From the NCBI GenBank assembly GCA_008933995.1, contig WARS01000029.1, positions 20,801,511 to 20,865,510 on the forward strand: a stretch of 64,000 bases of DNA, in the 5' to 3' direction. Positions 1 to 12,900 of the stretch are shown piece by piece. A program made the position numbers and the translations under genes. Position 1 is the first letter of the stretch. The number at the start of each line of letters is the position of its first letter. The notes under the pieces were generated by a model, which did no database searches, was not told the origin of the DNA, and was given only the letters and a program-made list of their open reading frames with translations. This DNA comes from Datnioides undecimradiatus (taxonomy: Eukaryota; Chordata; Actinopteri; Lobotiformes; Datnioididae).

Positions 1-40
1 TCTTTACTTTAACTTTTGATTTATTTCCACTCCGATGTAG

Positions 41-527
41 GGACGTTTGATGCCGTGGCGATGGTCGGTGCTCTGCAGCCTAATCTTGTACCCTTCAGTG
101 TTCTGAAGGAGCTGTGCCACGTCACTAAACCAGGTAACCAATCACAGCTCTTGCCAGGCTTTGTGTTGCTCTACTTGTGCGCACGCAGTTTTTGTCTGTT
201 TGTGCGTTCCTGCAACACTCGATCACTGCGTCAAGTCCCCACATATCGCTACGTGGGTCCGCTAAAGCAAACAGACCAATGGTGTTGTCTTTTTCTCCAG
301 GCGGCTTGATTTGCGTCACAAAGAGTCAACACAGGACCGAGTCTATGAACTTAACTGTTGCTGTGGAGAGAGAGCTGCAGCTCCTGGAGGATGAAGGACT
401 GTGGACTCGTGTGGGCGTCAAGAAGTGTGACAAATACATGAAGGATTCGAGTATGGTGGACAGAGACGATGCTCAGAATGAGAGATATATCAGTGGAAGT
501 GTTTACCTGTTCAGGAAAAGCATGTGA
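41..527 (+). CDS. mettl27: Methyltransferase-like protein 27, last two coding exons (5' partial)
   Basis: Two exons can be placed: 41-133 (acceptor ...gatgtag, donor CCAG|gtaacc) and 301-527 (acceptor ttttctccag, stop TGA at 525-527). The joined frame runs through FDAVAMVGALQPNLVPFSVLKELCHVTKPGG (shown here in pieces: FDAVAMVGAL, then VPFSVLKEL, then TKPGG across the splice) and ends in ISGSVYLFRKSM. This is the C-terminal half of a class-I SAM-dependent methyltransferase: the FDAV strand, the PGG turn before the next strand, and the ISG.IYLYRK-like end that I associate with METTL27 (the former WBSCR27). About 106 residues are visible. The SAM-binding glycine loop would be in upstream exons outside the window. 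The substrate of METTL27 is not established to my knowledge. The assignment is family recognition by eye; a related METTL27-like paralogue is possible. Confidence 0.8.
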
Positions 528-545
528 TCACAGATATCATTATAA

Positions 546-551
546 AATAAA
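546..551 (+). terminator. Probable poly(A) signal of mettl27
   Basis: An AATAAA hexamer lies 19 bases after the mettl27 stop codon, inside an A/T-rich stretch. This implies a very short 3' UTR. Overlapping AATAAT copies follow directly. Confidence 0.5.
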
Positions 552-3500
552 TAATAACGGAAAGCAAACAAACAAGACTTTTGCTTGTTTCTTCATATAG
601 ACGCTACATACCACCTCCACGGGTGTCTGCTATTAAAACCTGTGCTGCACTCAACACAGGTACTTGTCCTTGTTAAGAACATGGTGACAGACAACACTTC
701 ACATCTCATCAAACCCTTTTATTGAGGTATTTTCCACTGATTTGAATCTAAATCTTAATCAGGCCTGATGGGATGTGAACTGCTTCATTTAACTTTGCAG
801 TTCATCAGTGCAGAACAGCAACGTTTGCACAACTGTTGCTGTTATTCCCTTCAAAATTGTCACCTTGTGCAGCGATACACAGCTCCCAGCGAAAATGGGG
901 TAATTTGGTATAGACAAACTAAATGGGGTATAACTACAGTATGTGTAATAGAACAAAAAACACTGTTTTCACAGTCCAGGGACAAATAAAAAGCACTTCT
1001 TGTACCATCTTCTCTCTGCTTGACCCATGATGATACGGGTCAATGGGAAAGATTGTTTTGTGGCTACAGAGAGAGGAAAATAAAAACAGTAGGTTAGCAG
1101 TGAGGACTATAGGGATACCGAGTGGTTTGAGTGTAGGGCCAGAGGTGAGGACTGGGGCTTGAGATAAAACTGGGAGTTAGGGAGAAACCTGTGAGAGTGA
1201 AGGAGTTTTGTCAGCGAAGAAAAGGCTGATCAGAAGCCTCGGGCTCAGGAGTGGTCTGCAAGAGTGCAAGAGAGAAAAATGTGAGCGTTTGCGTCTGGCG
1301 TTATTTGCTGGTGTCGGGTGCAGGTGACCCACTGTACGTGCACTGTGCAAATGTCTCTTTATTTCTTTAGTTCTGAGCTCCACGTTGTTCCTAAAGTACT
1401 GCAAAAGTTTTGACAGTTGCCCGTCACACTGACAGATTTGTCTTCATTTCGCTCAGTTTGGCTCAGTCTGGGACTCCTGGCGTGTTTGCTGAGATGTCCA
1501 TTGAGTTAGAGATGGACGTGGCTCAAGTACATGCAGCTTTCGGCACCTACTGTAACACTAACCCAACCAATCATGTAGCATTTCAGACAGAAATGATTAT
1601 ATCTATAATATATCTGTTTAAAATAAGGCATCAGCAGTAGCATGTGTAAACAATAGACGTACTAATTTAACATCTATAATGCTGTTACAGTACAACGAAC
1701 CTCCCCTGTGTTACGCAGCTCATCAGGACCAGGTGAACAGGAGCAGCATGCATCACAGTGGCAAGCGGGAACATGCAACTGCACATCCCGACATGCTACA
1801 TGTGCAAAGCAAGTGCCGCCCCTTCAAATGGCGATAAATGAACAAAGTGCATGAGATTCATCTGAAGTTATCTAGTGTTTTTATAGGCTCCTGACATCAG
1901 TGAGAAGATTGGAGGGAAACATTCAACATAACGTTTTTTAATTTAGGGTTATTAACTTGCTTATTAGCTGCTTTGCCCAGATTCACGTAAAGGCTAAGAC
2001 TGCTGATGACATGTGCAGAATTTAAACATTTACAATGCTGATAAATGTAATTTGAGGAAATGGTGTTGTTCTTCGAGGAACAGCAGTCGTGCTCCTGTGT
2101 TTCTTATTCTGCGTTAGCACGATTAAATCCATGGTGCGCAGCGCAGCAGGCCTCTGCGTCGCTTGTCAACAAAACAGAAGAATACGGCTGCATTCTGCGA
2201 ATTACTCAAAGCGACAGATGAAAATACAAAAGCCAGTTGGAATAGATTTATTATAGATTGTGCTGTCAGACGCTGAGCCACGTGTATATATGAAATACCT
2301 GGAGAGGTGGCAAAATGGGATGATGGATAGCAAACATCCGAACACGAAGGCACATACTTGCAGACGCGCAGGTTAAAAATGCACAGAGAGAGTCGTACAT
2401 GCATGCATATAAACAGAAGCATTCTCAAAAGATATACAGTCCTGTCAGTAGTATTGATATGGCTCTTCTACTGCCTGCCTATAAGAATAATGACCGGCTT
2501 GCGACAGTTTTCCTGGAACCCATAGATACCTATACACCCCGCTCATCTCCTTTCCCTCATACAAATACATCCGTCTTCTCAGCTGAAGATTTCAGGATGA
2601 TTTCCTCCACCGAGTGTAATAATGTCTGTGCCTGGAGAAGAGAGACGAGTCGGCTCTTTGTTTTTTTTCAGCTGTACGTGAACAGGAGAAATCAATTTTG
2701 AGAGTACAGACCCAGCGAAGGCCGGATGAAACGTGAAACGGACCTCTTACGTTAAAGTCCCTATTTAAATGATCTGTAGTGCTATTTAAACTGTCAAGGT
2801 AAGGCCCAAAGGGTTTTATTTAGCCTCTTTGATTGATCAGAGGTGTGTGCTTTGGATACAGTATGTACATGTGGGGATGTTGCCTCCACCAACTCCCAGT
2901 GCATGTCATTGTGTGTGTAACAAGAGTTGTATACATGTAGGCAGGTTGACTTTAGAGTAGGTCTGTGTTTGTCATTGGGTTATTCTTTGCATTGCACCAA
3001 CAACCAACCTGACAGCGCCTCATTGTAAGACCAACACAACCATCAATGACAGTTTCACCATGTGTAAGAGCCTGAAATGTTGAAATCTGAAACAGGACAC
3101 ATCCTTTTATTGGTTCTCCATTTGTTTTATATTATACTTGTGCAACTTCCTTAACAGCTACATGTTTGGTGTCTATGAGATCTGCATTTAGCTCTGCATT
3201 TAGCATGTTAATCAAACACGCTGTTAGCAACATGCTGTGCTTCATACACTATTTATTATTTCATTGTCTGTGCGCTCTGGCCATCGAGCCTTGCAACTTC
3301 TTTGATGTGTCCTCCATCGTCTTTACAGATGGACAACCTACCTGAATCCTGATGCGTGGGTAAATTTCCAGCGTTTCGCAGTTCCCAATCTCCGCAACAC
3401 TGCTCTCAAGTTACCTTTTTTTTTTTTTCAAAAATATATGGCGCGATCAGAAAAAGAGATCATTTGTTGAAGATGCATCTTGGCATCAGAGCTGTTATTT

Positions 3501-4410
3501 CCTCTCTCAGTCTATTTCCAGCATCTTTAATAGCTCTGTCACTTTCATCGACGCGTTTCGTCATATTGTTGGGATCCTGTCTCCGGCACGGTAGCCTGCA
3601 GAGGTTGTCTCTTGAGGCAGCCAACAGCCAGTATCCAGACCTTTGAGTGGCTGAATAACATTAGAGATGTTGGCTATTTGAGGATCTAAAGCTTTTTCTT
3701 TAATACAAGTGGCTGTGATAAATGTAAATGGATCAGTTTGAAGATCGAGCACTTTGTTAATTAAAATGCCATTTGTTATTTTAACCAATAAAATGTGATT
3801 ATATATTAGCATTTGCAGTAGATGATCCGGAAAATGATCAACTGTGACTAGAAAGAAAAACCCAATCACATCAACAAATACATCTTTCAGAACCTCGCCG
3901 GCTTGGTGTTCACTTCGGCGTGAAATTCAGCAGCCAATCGCGACACGGAGCAACCCTGCAGGCAGCCAATCGTACATATTGTTCAGCACAGTGCACAAGA
4001 CACGAGCGACAGCTGACTATAATTCACAGGAAGCAGAAAACTTTCCAAGCAATCGCCGAACCAAATCAGCGGCCTGTTTGTCTAAACCTCCCCCTCAATC
4101 TGTCTGTAATAAAAACTCAGCTGCAGTATTAATAAATCAAAGCAATCGCCACAAAGCTCCTCCAGAACTTTGGATACTTAAAAATGCTAATTTTGTGAGT
4201 GATATTAAGTAGAATAATCTACATCGGTATAAAAGCAGTGAAACAGCGATCATACAACAAACTTTATGAAGATTACAGTGTTAAGGGAATCCCTGCATGT
4301 CTTGGGAAAGCTCCATTTTGTTTGAGTTTCTGAGAGACCTTTGGTCCAGATCAGGTCTGCAGAGTGACATGAAGTACAAGTGTGGCTTCTGCAAGATTTA
4401 AAGACGGCTG
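552..4410. other. Intergenic, no gene seen
   Basis: I see only short chance open frames with no recognisable domain, no splice-consistent exon chain and no clear mobile element. Composition is typical teleost single-copy spacer. There is a short poly-T/poly-A run near 3418-3430. Confidence 0.5.
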
Positions 4411-4529
4411 CAAGTTGAGACAGAGATGAACTACATGTGCAAACTAAACCTGGCATTGCAGCTGTAGGGCAAGTTGAGACAGAGATGAACTATAAGCGCA
4501 AACTAAACCTAGCATTGCAGCTTTAGGGC
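4411..4529. repeat. Tandem duplication, period 59 bp, two copies
   Basis: The segment starting caagttgagacagagatgaa at 4411 recurs at 4470 and continues in register to the shared ending gcagct(g/t)tagggc. The copies differ at only a handful of positions. It looks like a recent local duplication; no coding content is seen. Confidence 0.85.
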
Positions 4530-7500
4530 ATGCGATGCATAGTACACAGCAGAAATCCGGTTTCTTCCTCAATGCCTGCTTTAATGACAGCAAGGAACTC
4601 AATCTGGGGCATGAAATAAAACACTGGGATGGGCCGCAGCAGGTATCTGCCATCGAATCCACCAGCAGTACTCCCTATTGAGATATAACTCGACTCTTCT
4701 ATTGCGAAATATGCTTAAGTCCACAGGTGAAGGAAGATCAAAACAGTATTCCTGGTGTGCAGCGCAGCACAGTATTCCTGTGTGCTTTCTCTGAAATTCT
4801 GTTGCAACGGGGGGAAAAAGGGGGATACGGTATGAAGACTATAAACCAGGAATCTTTATTGGTATCTGGAACAGAAACAAATCTGTATACAACCAAAAAC
4901 AAACCACATCTTTTCATATGCGATTGCGTTCTAATCCATGAATTCAAAGGGGTTTTGGGCTTTACAGAGGCTGATGGTGAGCGGAGGAGGATGCATTTTA
5001 AAGAAAACAGCAAAAGAGGAAATTCAATCAATTTAATTTAGGAAGACAAAGAAGGAACGCTCACGGCTGTATTTAAACAACAGATTATTCCTTTAATAGG
5101 ACACAAACCAGTGTTTGTTCTGAGGGTGTGAATATACAGAGGGAGAAGATGGAAGAATTGTTTAGTAAATTCATTCACGGTACTATAAGATGCTCAGTAC
5201 AAGTCGGGTGATGCAGTGTAAGGAGATCTGTAGGGAGGAGATCAGGGGTAATGTACGGACCAAACAGAGGACTTTTACTATGAAGACTTTGTGCAGTGAA
5301 GACTTTAGGAAATGATCTTTTCCCAGAGTTAACCAAGCATTTTGTCTGTTTGAACCAAACTGTGGCTGTTTCACGATGTTAACAGCGCGCTCGAAAGCTT
5401 AGCAGAGAGGCAAGGAACTGAACTTTTGACAAAGGTTGCCCAAGACGTTCACAACCTCACATGGATGCTGATGGATAGGCCAGTCATCTAGTTTGCCGCA
5501 GATTACCGAATTCCAGTGTGATGCACAGCAACGTGTGGTCACGTTTTGCTATTTGCACTTTTAAATATGATGTAAAGCATAAATGTAGTCGCTATCCGGT
5601 GTGGCGGTTTGATGTTTTGACCATTTCCTGTTTTGTTTTGCAGAGTTTTGTCCTCCTGCGTCTCGTCCGCCTCACCTCCCATGTCTACATACTGTTCGTC
5701 ACACCCTTTGTCCTGGTCGGATCGTCTTCATGCGTTTGCCTTTTGTCTCTGTGTATCCCAGTGTCTTCCTGCATTTTTGGATCTGCCGTGCCTCAGCTGA
5801 CTGCATTGTGGGTCCTACCCTCGTATTCCCAATTCCCCTTTTTTCCCTCATTTGGCAACAAAACGTAACATCCAGTGTCTTAACAAAAGGCAATGTAGTT
5901 CTTCTGCTGCAGCTAGGGAAACATGAGCCAGCACAGCACCTCAAACAGTGTCCATCGATTGATTTGACTGCTGTTTTAGCAGCTGTGTAGTTACGTCTTT
6001 CAAACCCTGTTTAATTCACTGATTTCTTGCTGGACACAGGATTTTCCAAGAGTCTGATGTGTTGTCAGCGCTACTCTGAGCATTGATTACTCTCTTGTTA
6101 AGGAGGCAATGTGGTATCTAATTTGCAATTAGTGCATTTATTTAATCGCATTTTATAGCTGCCAAAAGAGGACGTGGTGAACACACATATTTTATTTTGT
6201 TTTTGAGTTTTGAGAACTCATGTGGCAGGGGAAATATTCTAATATCAATATATTTTGGGGGAAATAGACACTGACAAATAGACTTTAGAGGATATAGCAC
6301 AGAAACATAATCTGGCTACACGTCTCACACCGGGGTCTGTCTGTTGCATCTGCAGCCATTTGGGCTGTAAATGAATGGTATGTGATTTCACACAGTGAGC
6401 AATGCAAAGCTGTTCGCACGAAGCGGGGGATGATTTATGTCATGTAACAAGCCATGACTGTAACGAGGCTAACTGGCAGGATTGTGGCGGCTTGCGCGGG
6501 GTGGATCCTTGAAGGTGCTGGGTGTCAGTTAGGTGGCAGCTCTTGGCAAGACGCTTCTGAGACGGCAGGTGGTCGTGCTCTTCCCGGACAGGTGCTGTCT
6601 CCCGGAGGAAGGGTTTTTTTTGAACAGGTGGTTGCCTGGGTGGAAAAAGGTTGGTGACAGTCCTTGTTGCCCTTTTCTTCCCGCCAGTGGCATTAGACTC
6701 GTCAGTGAACGGCTGCTGACAGCTTATGACCTGCTCAGCAGTGCAGGCGACACTCGGCGGTTCGACTTCGGGGGCCAGAGGTGGCCTGCTGATTGATAGG
6801 TCTGGAGGGCATCTGAGCATCTCAACTAATTATGATTAATGCCTCGGTGTCTGCTGGATCGCAAACTGCAGATGCGTGAAATTAACTTTAATTACTCGGT
6901 TTGTACAGTTCAGTTGTTTTTGTTTTGTTTTGCTCCGATGGAACACTGACTGAGGTACTGAGCCGAACACATCAACCGTTTACAAATGGCTCAGGGTGTG
7001 CATTTAAATGTAAAACGTAAGCGGTGCATGTATATAGATCCAAGCTTTATTATTTGTCATAAAAAGCAAGTTATCCATATTCTAAGCCTACGTTTTACAT
7101 ATTTCGCAGTCGAGTCAAAGAAATAGGTTGTCCTCATTGTTTCTTCGCTTTGATGTTTGACCTTCACTGTGCAGAGCGAGGGTTTGACACTGGAAGTCTG
7201 TTTTTCACATTCATCTCCTGAAGTGGGGAACTTGTTTGAAAAAAAAAAAAAATGTTTGCACGTTTTGTAAAATCTGGATTTTTCACTAAAAGAGGAATTA
7301 TTGTATTTTTAAGCATTTTCAACATTAAATTTAAGCTTTTACAGACAAAGATGACTGCGTAATATCACGTGTGGGTGGGATCTTTAAATATTTAATGTAA
7401 CCTGATGTTGCAAATGTGATTTACTCTTGCAACAACAGATTAACAGCGAGCTGCATCTCTTTGCCACTTATGCATACTTGGATCCAGATGTTTAACATAC

Positions 7501-9920
7501 ACTCACAAAGCCTCTCCTACCCAGATGTTCCAACGCTTATTGTGTTACTGCAAACTTTACGCCCTTAACTGGCTCATCTGGGTGTAAAAAGCCTATCTTT
7601 GCGGTTGTCTACCAACCGACCTTATAGAAGGGCCTCCCCGAAGTGAACATGATAAATACTCTTTTAAAGCCGCATTAAGCTGCATCATTTCATGCCGACT
7701 GGCTCAAAGTAGCATATATCACACTTAATGGAGTCATAGGATCCCATGAAATATTCATGAGCCGCTCTCACACTCAGCCACCTTTATCAAAATACGCTGA
7801 GCAACTCCTCAAATTTCCAACTACCTGCTCGCTCCCTCGCTCTTTGTGTCCCGCTGCCAGTTTTCTTTTGGCTGATCAGCAGCTTGAATAATCATGTGTT
7901 GATTTGAGGTCAGTGGCCGATGACCATTCTGGCGATTGATCCTGTGCCCTAAAGCTACATTTGTGATGAGCCTTCAGAAGACAGAGAGATTGGGTGAATT
8001 TCTAAATGCGTTTTATTCCGATAAGGACATCCAGGGTCAGATTTACTGAGGCTTCTGCGTCTGTTATTCAGATGAAGGTGTGCTGCATTTATCAAGCAGA
8101 CGCACTGGGCTGCAGGTGTGTGACTGTCTGCACGGTCCGCCTCTCTCCTCGGTGCATGTGCATTTAATGGAGGGTTGCACAAATAATAGGACGAGACCTG
8201 TTAACAGAGGTTGATTATGTATGCTGCTGAATTTAGGTCACGCTACCTGTGACTGTCAGGTGTGATTTGCACGAAGATTGTAGCACAGACAATACGATAT
8301 CTGGAACACAAAGGGGTACTGGACTGGATTGTTGGGCTTTGTTTGTTTGGTTAAGACGTTTAAGTAAATGTTTGGTTGCATTTAGCTCAAGCATTCACAT
8401 CAAGATTAACACAATCTCCACTCACCACTGAACGTACCCTGTGTGTAATTTGTGCATCTTTGATTCGCCTTGTACTCCATCTTCTTCTTGTTTACCGTGA
8501 ATGTGTGTATTCCCTCCAAAGGTAAACTAATGAGCTGCTGCCTCAGTGAATCAAGCCTGGAAACACGGAGAGCGCGGCCAGAAGCTCGATGAACACCGCA
8601 GCGCGCGTTAGCGTGACGCCATTCTCTTAGTAAACGTGACCTTCGGAGTGTTTGACTTTTGTAGGAATTCCTGGGATTTTCTTTGTTTTTGTTTGGTTTT
8701 CTTCCTCGAGGCTGCAACGGAAACCATTAAAAGACTGCTCACGTTTTGACATTCGAGAACAGCCACACATGGTTCTGCTCGATTGCAAACAGGACATTTG
8801 CCATGTAGCCTCATCTACCGGCATGTTGTTTTCGTGCTGCAAGAGGGGGGCAGCTATAACTGAGGCAAGGCAGTTGGGCAGAAAACAGAAATGTCTATAT
8901 TCGTACCAGTGCATTAATGGGTTGACACCTGAATTTAAGCAGTTAAGCTGTAGATAAATCTACTTTAAATGTCCGAGATTCATGTTAATGGCGTGGATAA
9001 AATGGAATTTCCTTTCAAATCCAGTAGGACAGACTATAAAGCTGACTGTGGTCACTATTCATCACCGTCCTATTTATTATTTCCCACCGGGGTTTTGCAT
9101 AGCTGTGCACAGTCCTGACTTTTCATGCCACGATACATTTCAGGCTCCTGAATTTATGTCCGCCGCCGCTTGAGTTTATACAAACATAAGTCAAGATGTT
9201 ATGGTGCACCACTTTATGAGAGGTGAGGTGCATTGTGGGGAGACGTGAGCTTTGTTTACTATTGTGCTCGATATGCTCGAAGCAGAGTCCCGCGGAAAAG
9301 GAGCGGCGGTAACAAAAGTAATTTACAGTGATGAAGAACGCCTTCTCGGTTAATGTTGTGGAATAAATGCTTCAAGGCAACGGTGTGGACCGTTTGCGAA
9401 GTTTATCTGTGGATTTATGGATAGCGACTGTAGTTGAAGGCCTTCTCTTAAAAAGGGTGAATGCTGTGCTACGTCAGGTGAAGTCGCTGTCAGCCGTGTG
9501 GATGCACGGCAGATGCAACTCTGAACTAGAAGGATGAGCTTGACATTGCATCATCTGTTTGTTTTGTGCTGCATGTGAGTGGGGACGTCCTGATCTTGTT
9601 TTGAATGTGAATCTGCAGAAAAGACAGAAAAGGGTTGCACTCCATATATCCGTCTGCTGAAGAAGACCTTAAGATTTAGTTGAAAGCTCCAGAAAGGCAA
9701 TCGGACTGTTAGCTCACCATCCTTTTAAATATGAGCTGCTGTTATGTGCCTCTGCACCCCCCCCCCCATCACCACCTAGTCTTCACTGAGTCATCACATC
9801 ATCAGCCTCATCATCAGTCTCATTAGCCACCAACCGGTGTCTGTATCTGCAGCTGTTCATCCCACACCATCCCTTAAACTGCAGTGAGTTACGAGGAAAC
9901 TAAAGCGCTGAACGTCGAAA
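4530..9920. other. Intergenic, no gene seen
   Basis: There is no supported gene. Open frames of up to about 126 codons (for example minus 6440-6820) have no domain and sit in a moderately GC-rich stretch. A poly-A run lies near 7239-7252. Enhancer-like conserved elements cannot be judged from one sequence. Confidence 0.45.
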
Positions 9921-9936
9921 GGGTGTGTGTGTGTGT
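9921..9936. repeat. Short (TG)n microsatellite
   Basis: An uninterrupted GT-alternating run of about 8 units. Confidence 0.8.
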
Positions 9937-12900
9937 TTTCAACTATTCCTGACTTGATATCGCAGTGTCCACTTGTCCTTAGCGTGCCCTTGTGTGTCAG
10001 AGCACCGTCATACAAGATAAGAGATGACCCTCCTGAAGAACCAGATAAACTCTCACTGCGGGCAGGCAGATTAATCAGCGCTTTCCCCCGTAGGAGGCTC
10101 TGATAAGCGCGACAACAGCCGAGTCTCCGAGCAGCCGAAAGTAAACAATTAGAAACATGTGATCATAATTAGACAAGGAGTCCTTTGATTTCTCAACATG
10201 GATTTATCTTCTTTTTGCTGCTTCACAGGCTTTTCATTGCTGATTAAACCTCTGTTTATTTAACGTAGTCTCAGTGTGCAGCCAGATTAAGTGTGCCTGA
10301 GTGTGATTTCACTCTTGATCTTTAGTACTTACTCATCCCAACATTATGCCTCATATCCTGAGCGTCGCCAACATCCGACGGCACACAAGAATTATACCGT
10401 GAATCTGTCTATTAAAGCTCCTTATTTGCAGATGATAATGCATTAAAATTGTGTTTTTTTTATCAGCTACAGCAGCCAGAGTCGCACTCAGATACAGATC
10501 GGCATCCCAGGACTGGAAGGAGAGCAGTGTTCGGCTCAGGGAGGCACTTAGTAGGGCAGATGCTTGTCAAAACAAACGACCGTACTGTTAGTATCTCTAG
10601 AAACTGGTGAAGTGCAGCACAGAACCTGGCAGGTATCGCAGCTGAAAAATGGTTATGGCTAACTGCTGAGGCTAAAGTAAAACCAGGCTTCTGGTTACCC
10701 ATGCTAAATGTAATTTGGAATAACTGCAGGACACTTTGTTATTCAGATAACAATGGCCATTTCTGGGTGCAGGAATTACCAAAATTACCAGTTATCAGTG
10801 ATACCATGGGAAACTTCGCTATTAGTTTTAGCTTTTCTGCAGGGTCGCCCGACTATCCAAGGGCGAGCAGCGCCCACTGCCTTTGCAGTGGGACATCCAG
10901 CTTGTTTCAGAGAGTCAGAAAACCCCGCTGTGCTTAGAGAGAAAGAGAATATACAACTTTCTCCTCCCCAGTCTCTCATTTAATCCAGCACACACACACA
11001 CACACACAGGAGTTCAGTTTGATTCCTCCCAGGGAGTAATTAGAAGTTGGACTGGTCCATCTGGGAGCCCTCTCACCACTCCCCAGTCCACACACCCACT
11101 CAGCAACAACAGACAGCCCACCGTTCGAATGCTGCTGAATGAGTCACCAAAATATTTTAAGGGGAACTCAGCGGGATGAGATCTAAACAGGAGATCTCGG
11201 GATAAAAGGTCAGCTCATGCACCAAGACAGCTCCATTCTTTCCCAGCCCTCAAAAAAAAAAAAAAAGGTCAAGCTCCCTCCAGGTCTCCTCAGGTGCACA
11301 GAGCCCAGGGAGGGAAACAAGGGATCACAGACGGGGGGTAGAAAAACCTTAGACTGGTAAAACTTCTGATACCCATTACTCTGCTTTACAGGAGGAGGCT
11401 GAAAGATCTGATTTGAAAAAAGGAAATCCCCCAGAGGATGAAGAGGTCATTAAACCTCCTCCACAGGGACTCATCTGTCTTCATTCAAAAATCATTTTTT
11501 GGTCCGATGGGAGATTGAGCTGCACTAACCTCGTTAACCAATCACAATCCTTTGACCCAACCTTATCTATCAACGACTCCTTGGGCCTGACATAACAACC
11601 GCTACAGTCCCTCAATCCGGCCGATAGTGCTGCAGATAAACATGCAGTTAAGGCCTGCTGTCCGCTCTGCACTCACTCATTAGAACATGCAAGTATGTTA
11701 TGTTGTATGTGCTGCATACGTATCTTCTCAGTCTAATGCATAAAGTACGTGCACGCGCAAAAGTTAACAGTAAAAAACTGCTGATTCAGGTCCGACTGAT
11801 GTTAAATTGCTTTTTTTTTCTCCGCCCTCTGCTGCCGCATCCATATCTGCTCCATAAATCACATGCACAGGAACCCAAAGGATGACATTTAGGATTTTTT
11901 TATTTTTTTATTTTTTTAAATTTCATGATTGCGACTCTTGTTCTTCGTCGTCGTAGATGCAGACCTTGTTCCGTACGGCTAATCGAGCCTTGCCTGGTAT
12001 ACAGCGACGACGTTTCTACATACTTACAAACATGATCGCACATCTTGTCCTTCGCTGTGGACATATTATATATTCTTCAAAGCAAACTGGAGACTGTGGT
12101 TTTAATAAAATTTACGTCTGTTGGTTTAACAGCTGCGCTTTCTCAAAGGTTTCAGATTAAGCGCTTTTAAGGAACGCGAACGTCAGGTGGATCAGAGTAA
12201 GAAATGGCTTTGCTGAGACGCAATCTAGCCTACAAATGGTGACTTATCATTCATATAAAGCTCATATGTTCATCGTTCTGTGCTGTCGTGTGAGAAACAC
12301 ACACCCAGAACACTCTACAATAGGTGGTACAGCTTCACTATCATCCAATAATTACTTCCTATCTTTCAGATTACTTCTCTGACCGCGCTTACTGGTGTGG
12401 AGAGACAGAAATTAAATGTCTGCTCCTTATTGACCTGCTTCTGTTTGGTCCTGTTTGTTTCCTTTGTCCTTATGTTGCACGGAGCTGCTGGGACCGACGA
12501 GAGAGGAAATACAAGCGTTTCTGTTCCTCGCTGTCAGCTTTTCCTCTCAGCTCCAGTCAGAGCTCCCAGATCTCGCCTGCAGCTGTTGCTTTTGAACACA
12601 ATGCCAGTGTCTCTCCTCTGACGGGAGCCTTCTTTACCATGTTATGTGGAAACAGGTTTCGGTGTGAAGGGATAAAAATAGGGTTTGTTAGAAGAACACG
12701 GAGGCAGTAAAGCTACAAGCCGAGGATCCTTCCTGCACAGACACAGACACAGCAGCTGAAAAATAGACACATTTACACAAATTTACATTCATGTACATTG
12801 TTCCCTGCAAAAGACATAAGATATACAACATTTCGTTCTTAAGTACTTGCATTTAAATGTAGCGTACAACAACCAGTTAAGCTGCAGCTACTGTGTTAAC

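Noticed and set aside
6440..6820. 126-codon minus-strand frame in a GC-rich stretch
   Set aside because: No domain, no splice partners and Pro/Ser/Gln-rich composition of the kind chance frames show in GC-rich DNA.
8652..8957. Frame ending YQCINGLTPEF, reminiscent of a LINE-end motif
   Set aside because: Only a few residues resemble it and the preceding residues do not fit; likely chance.
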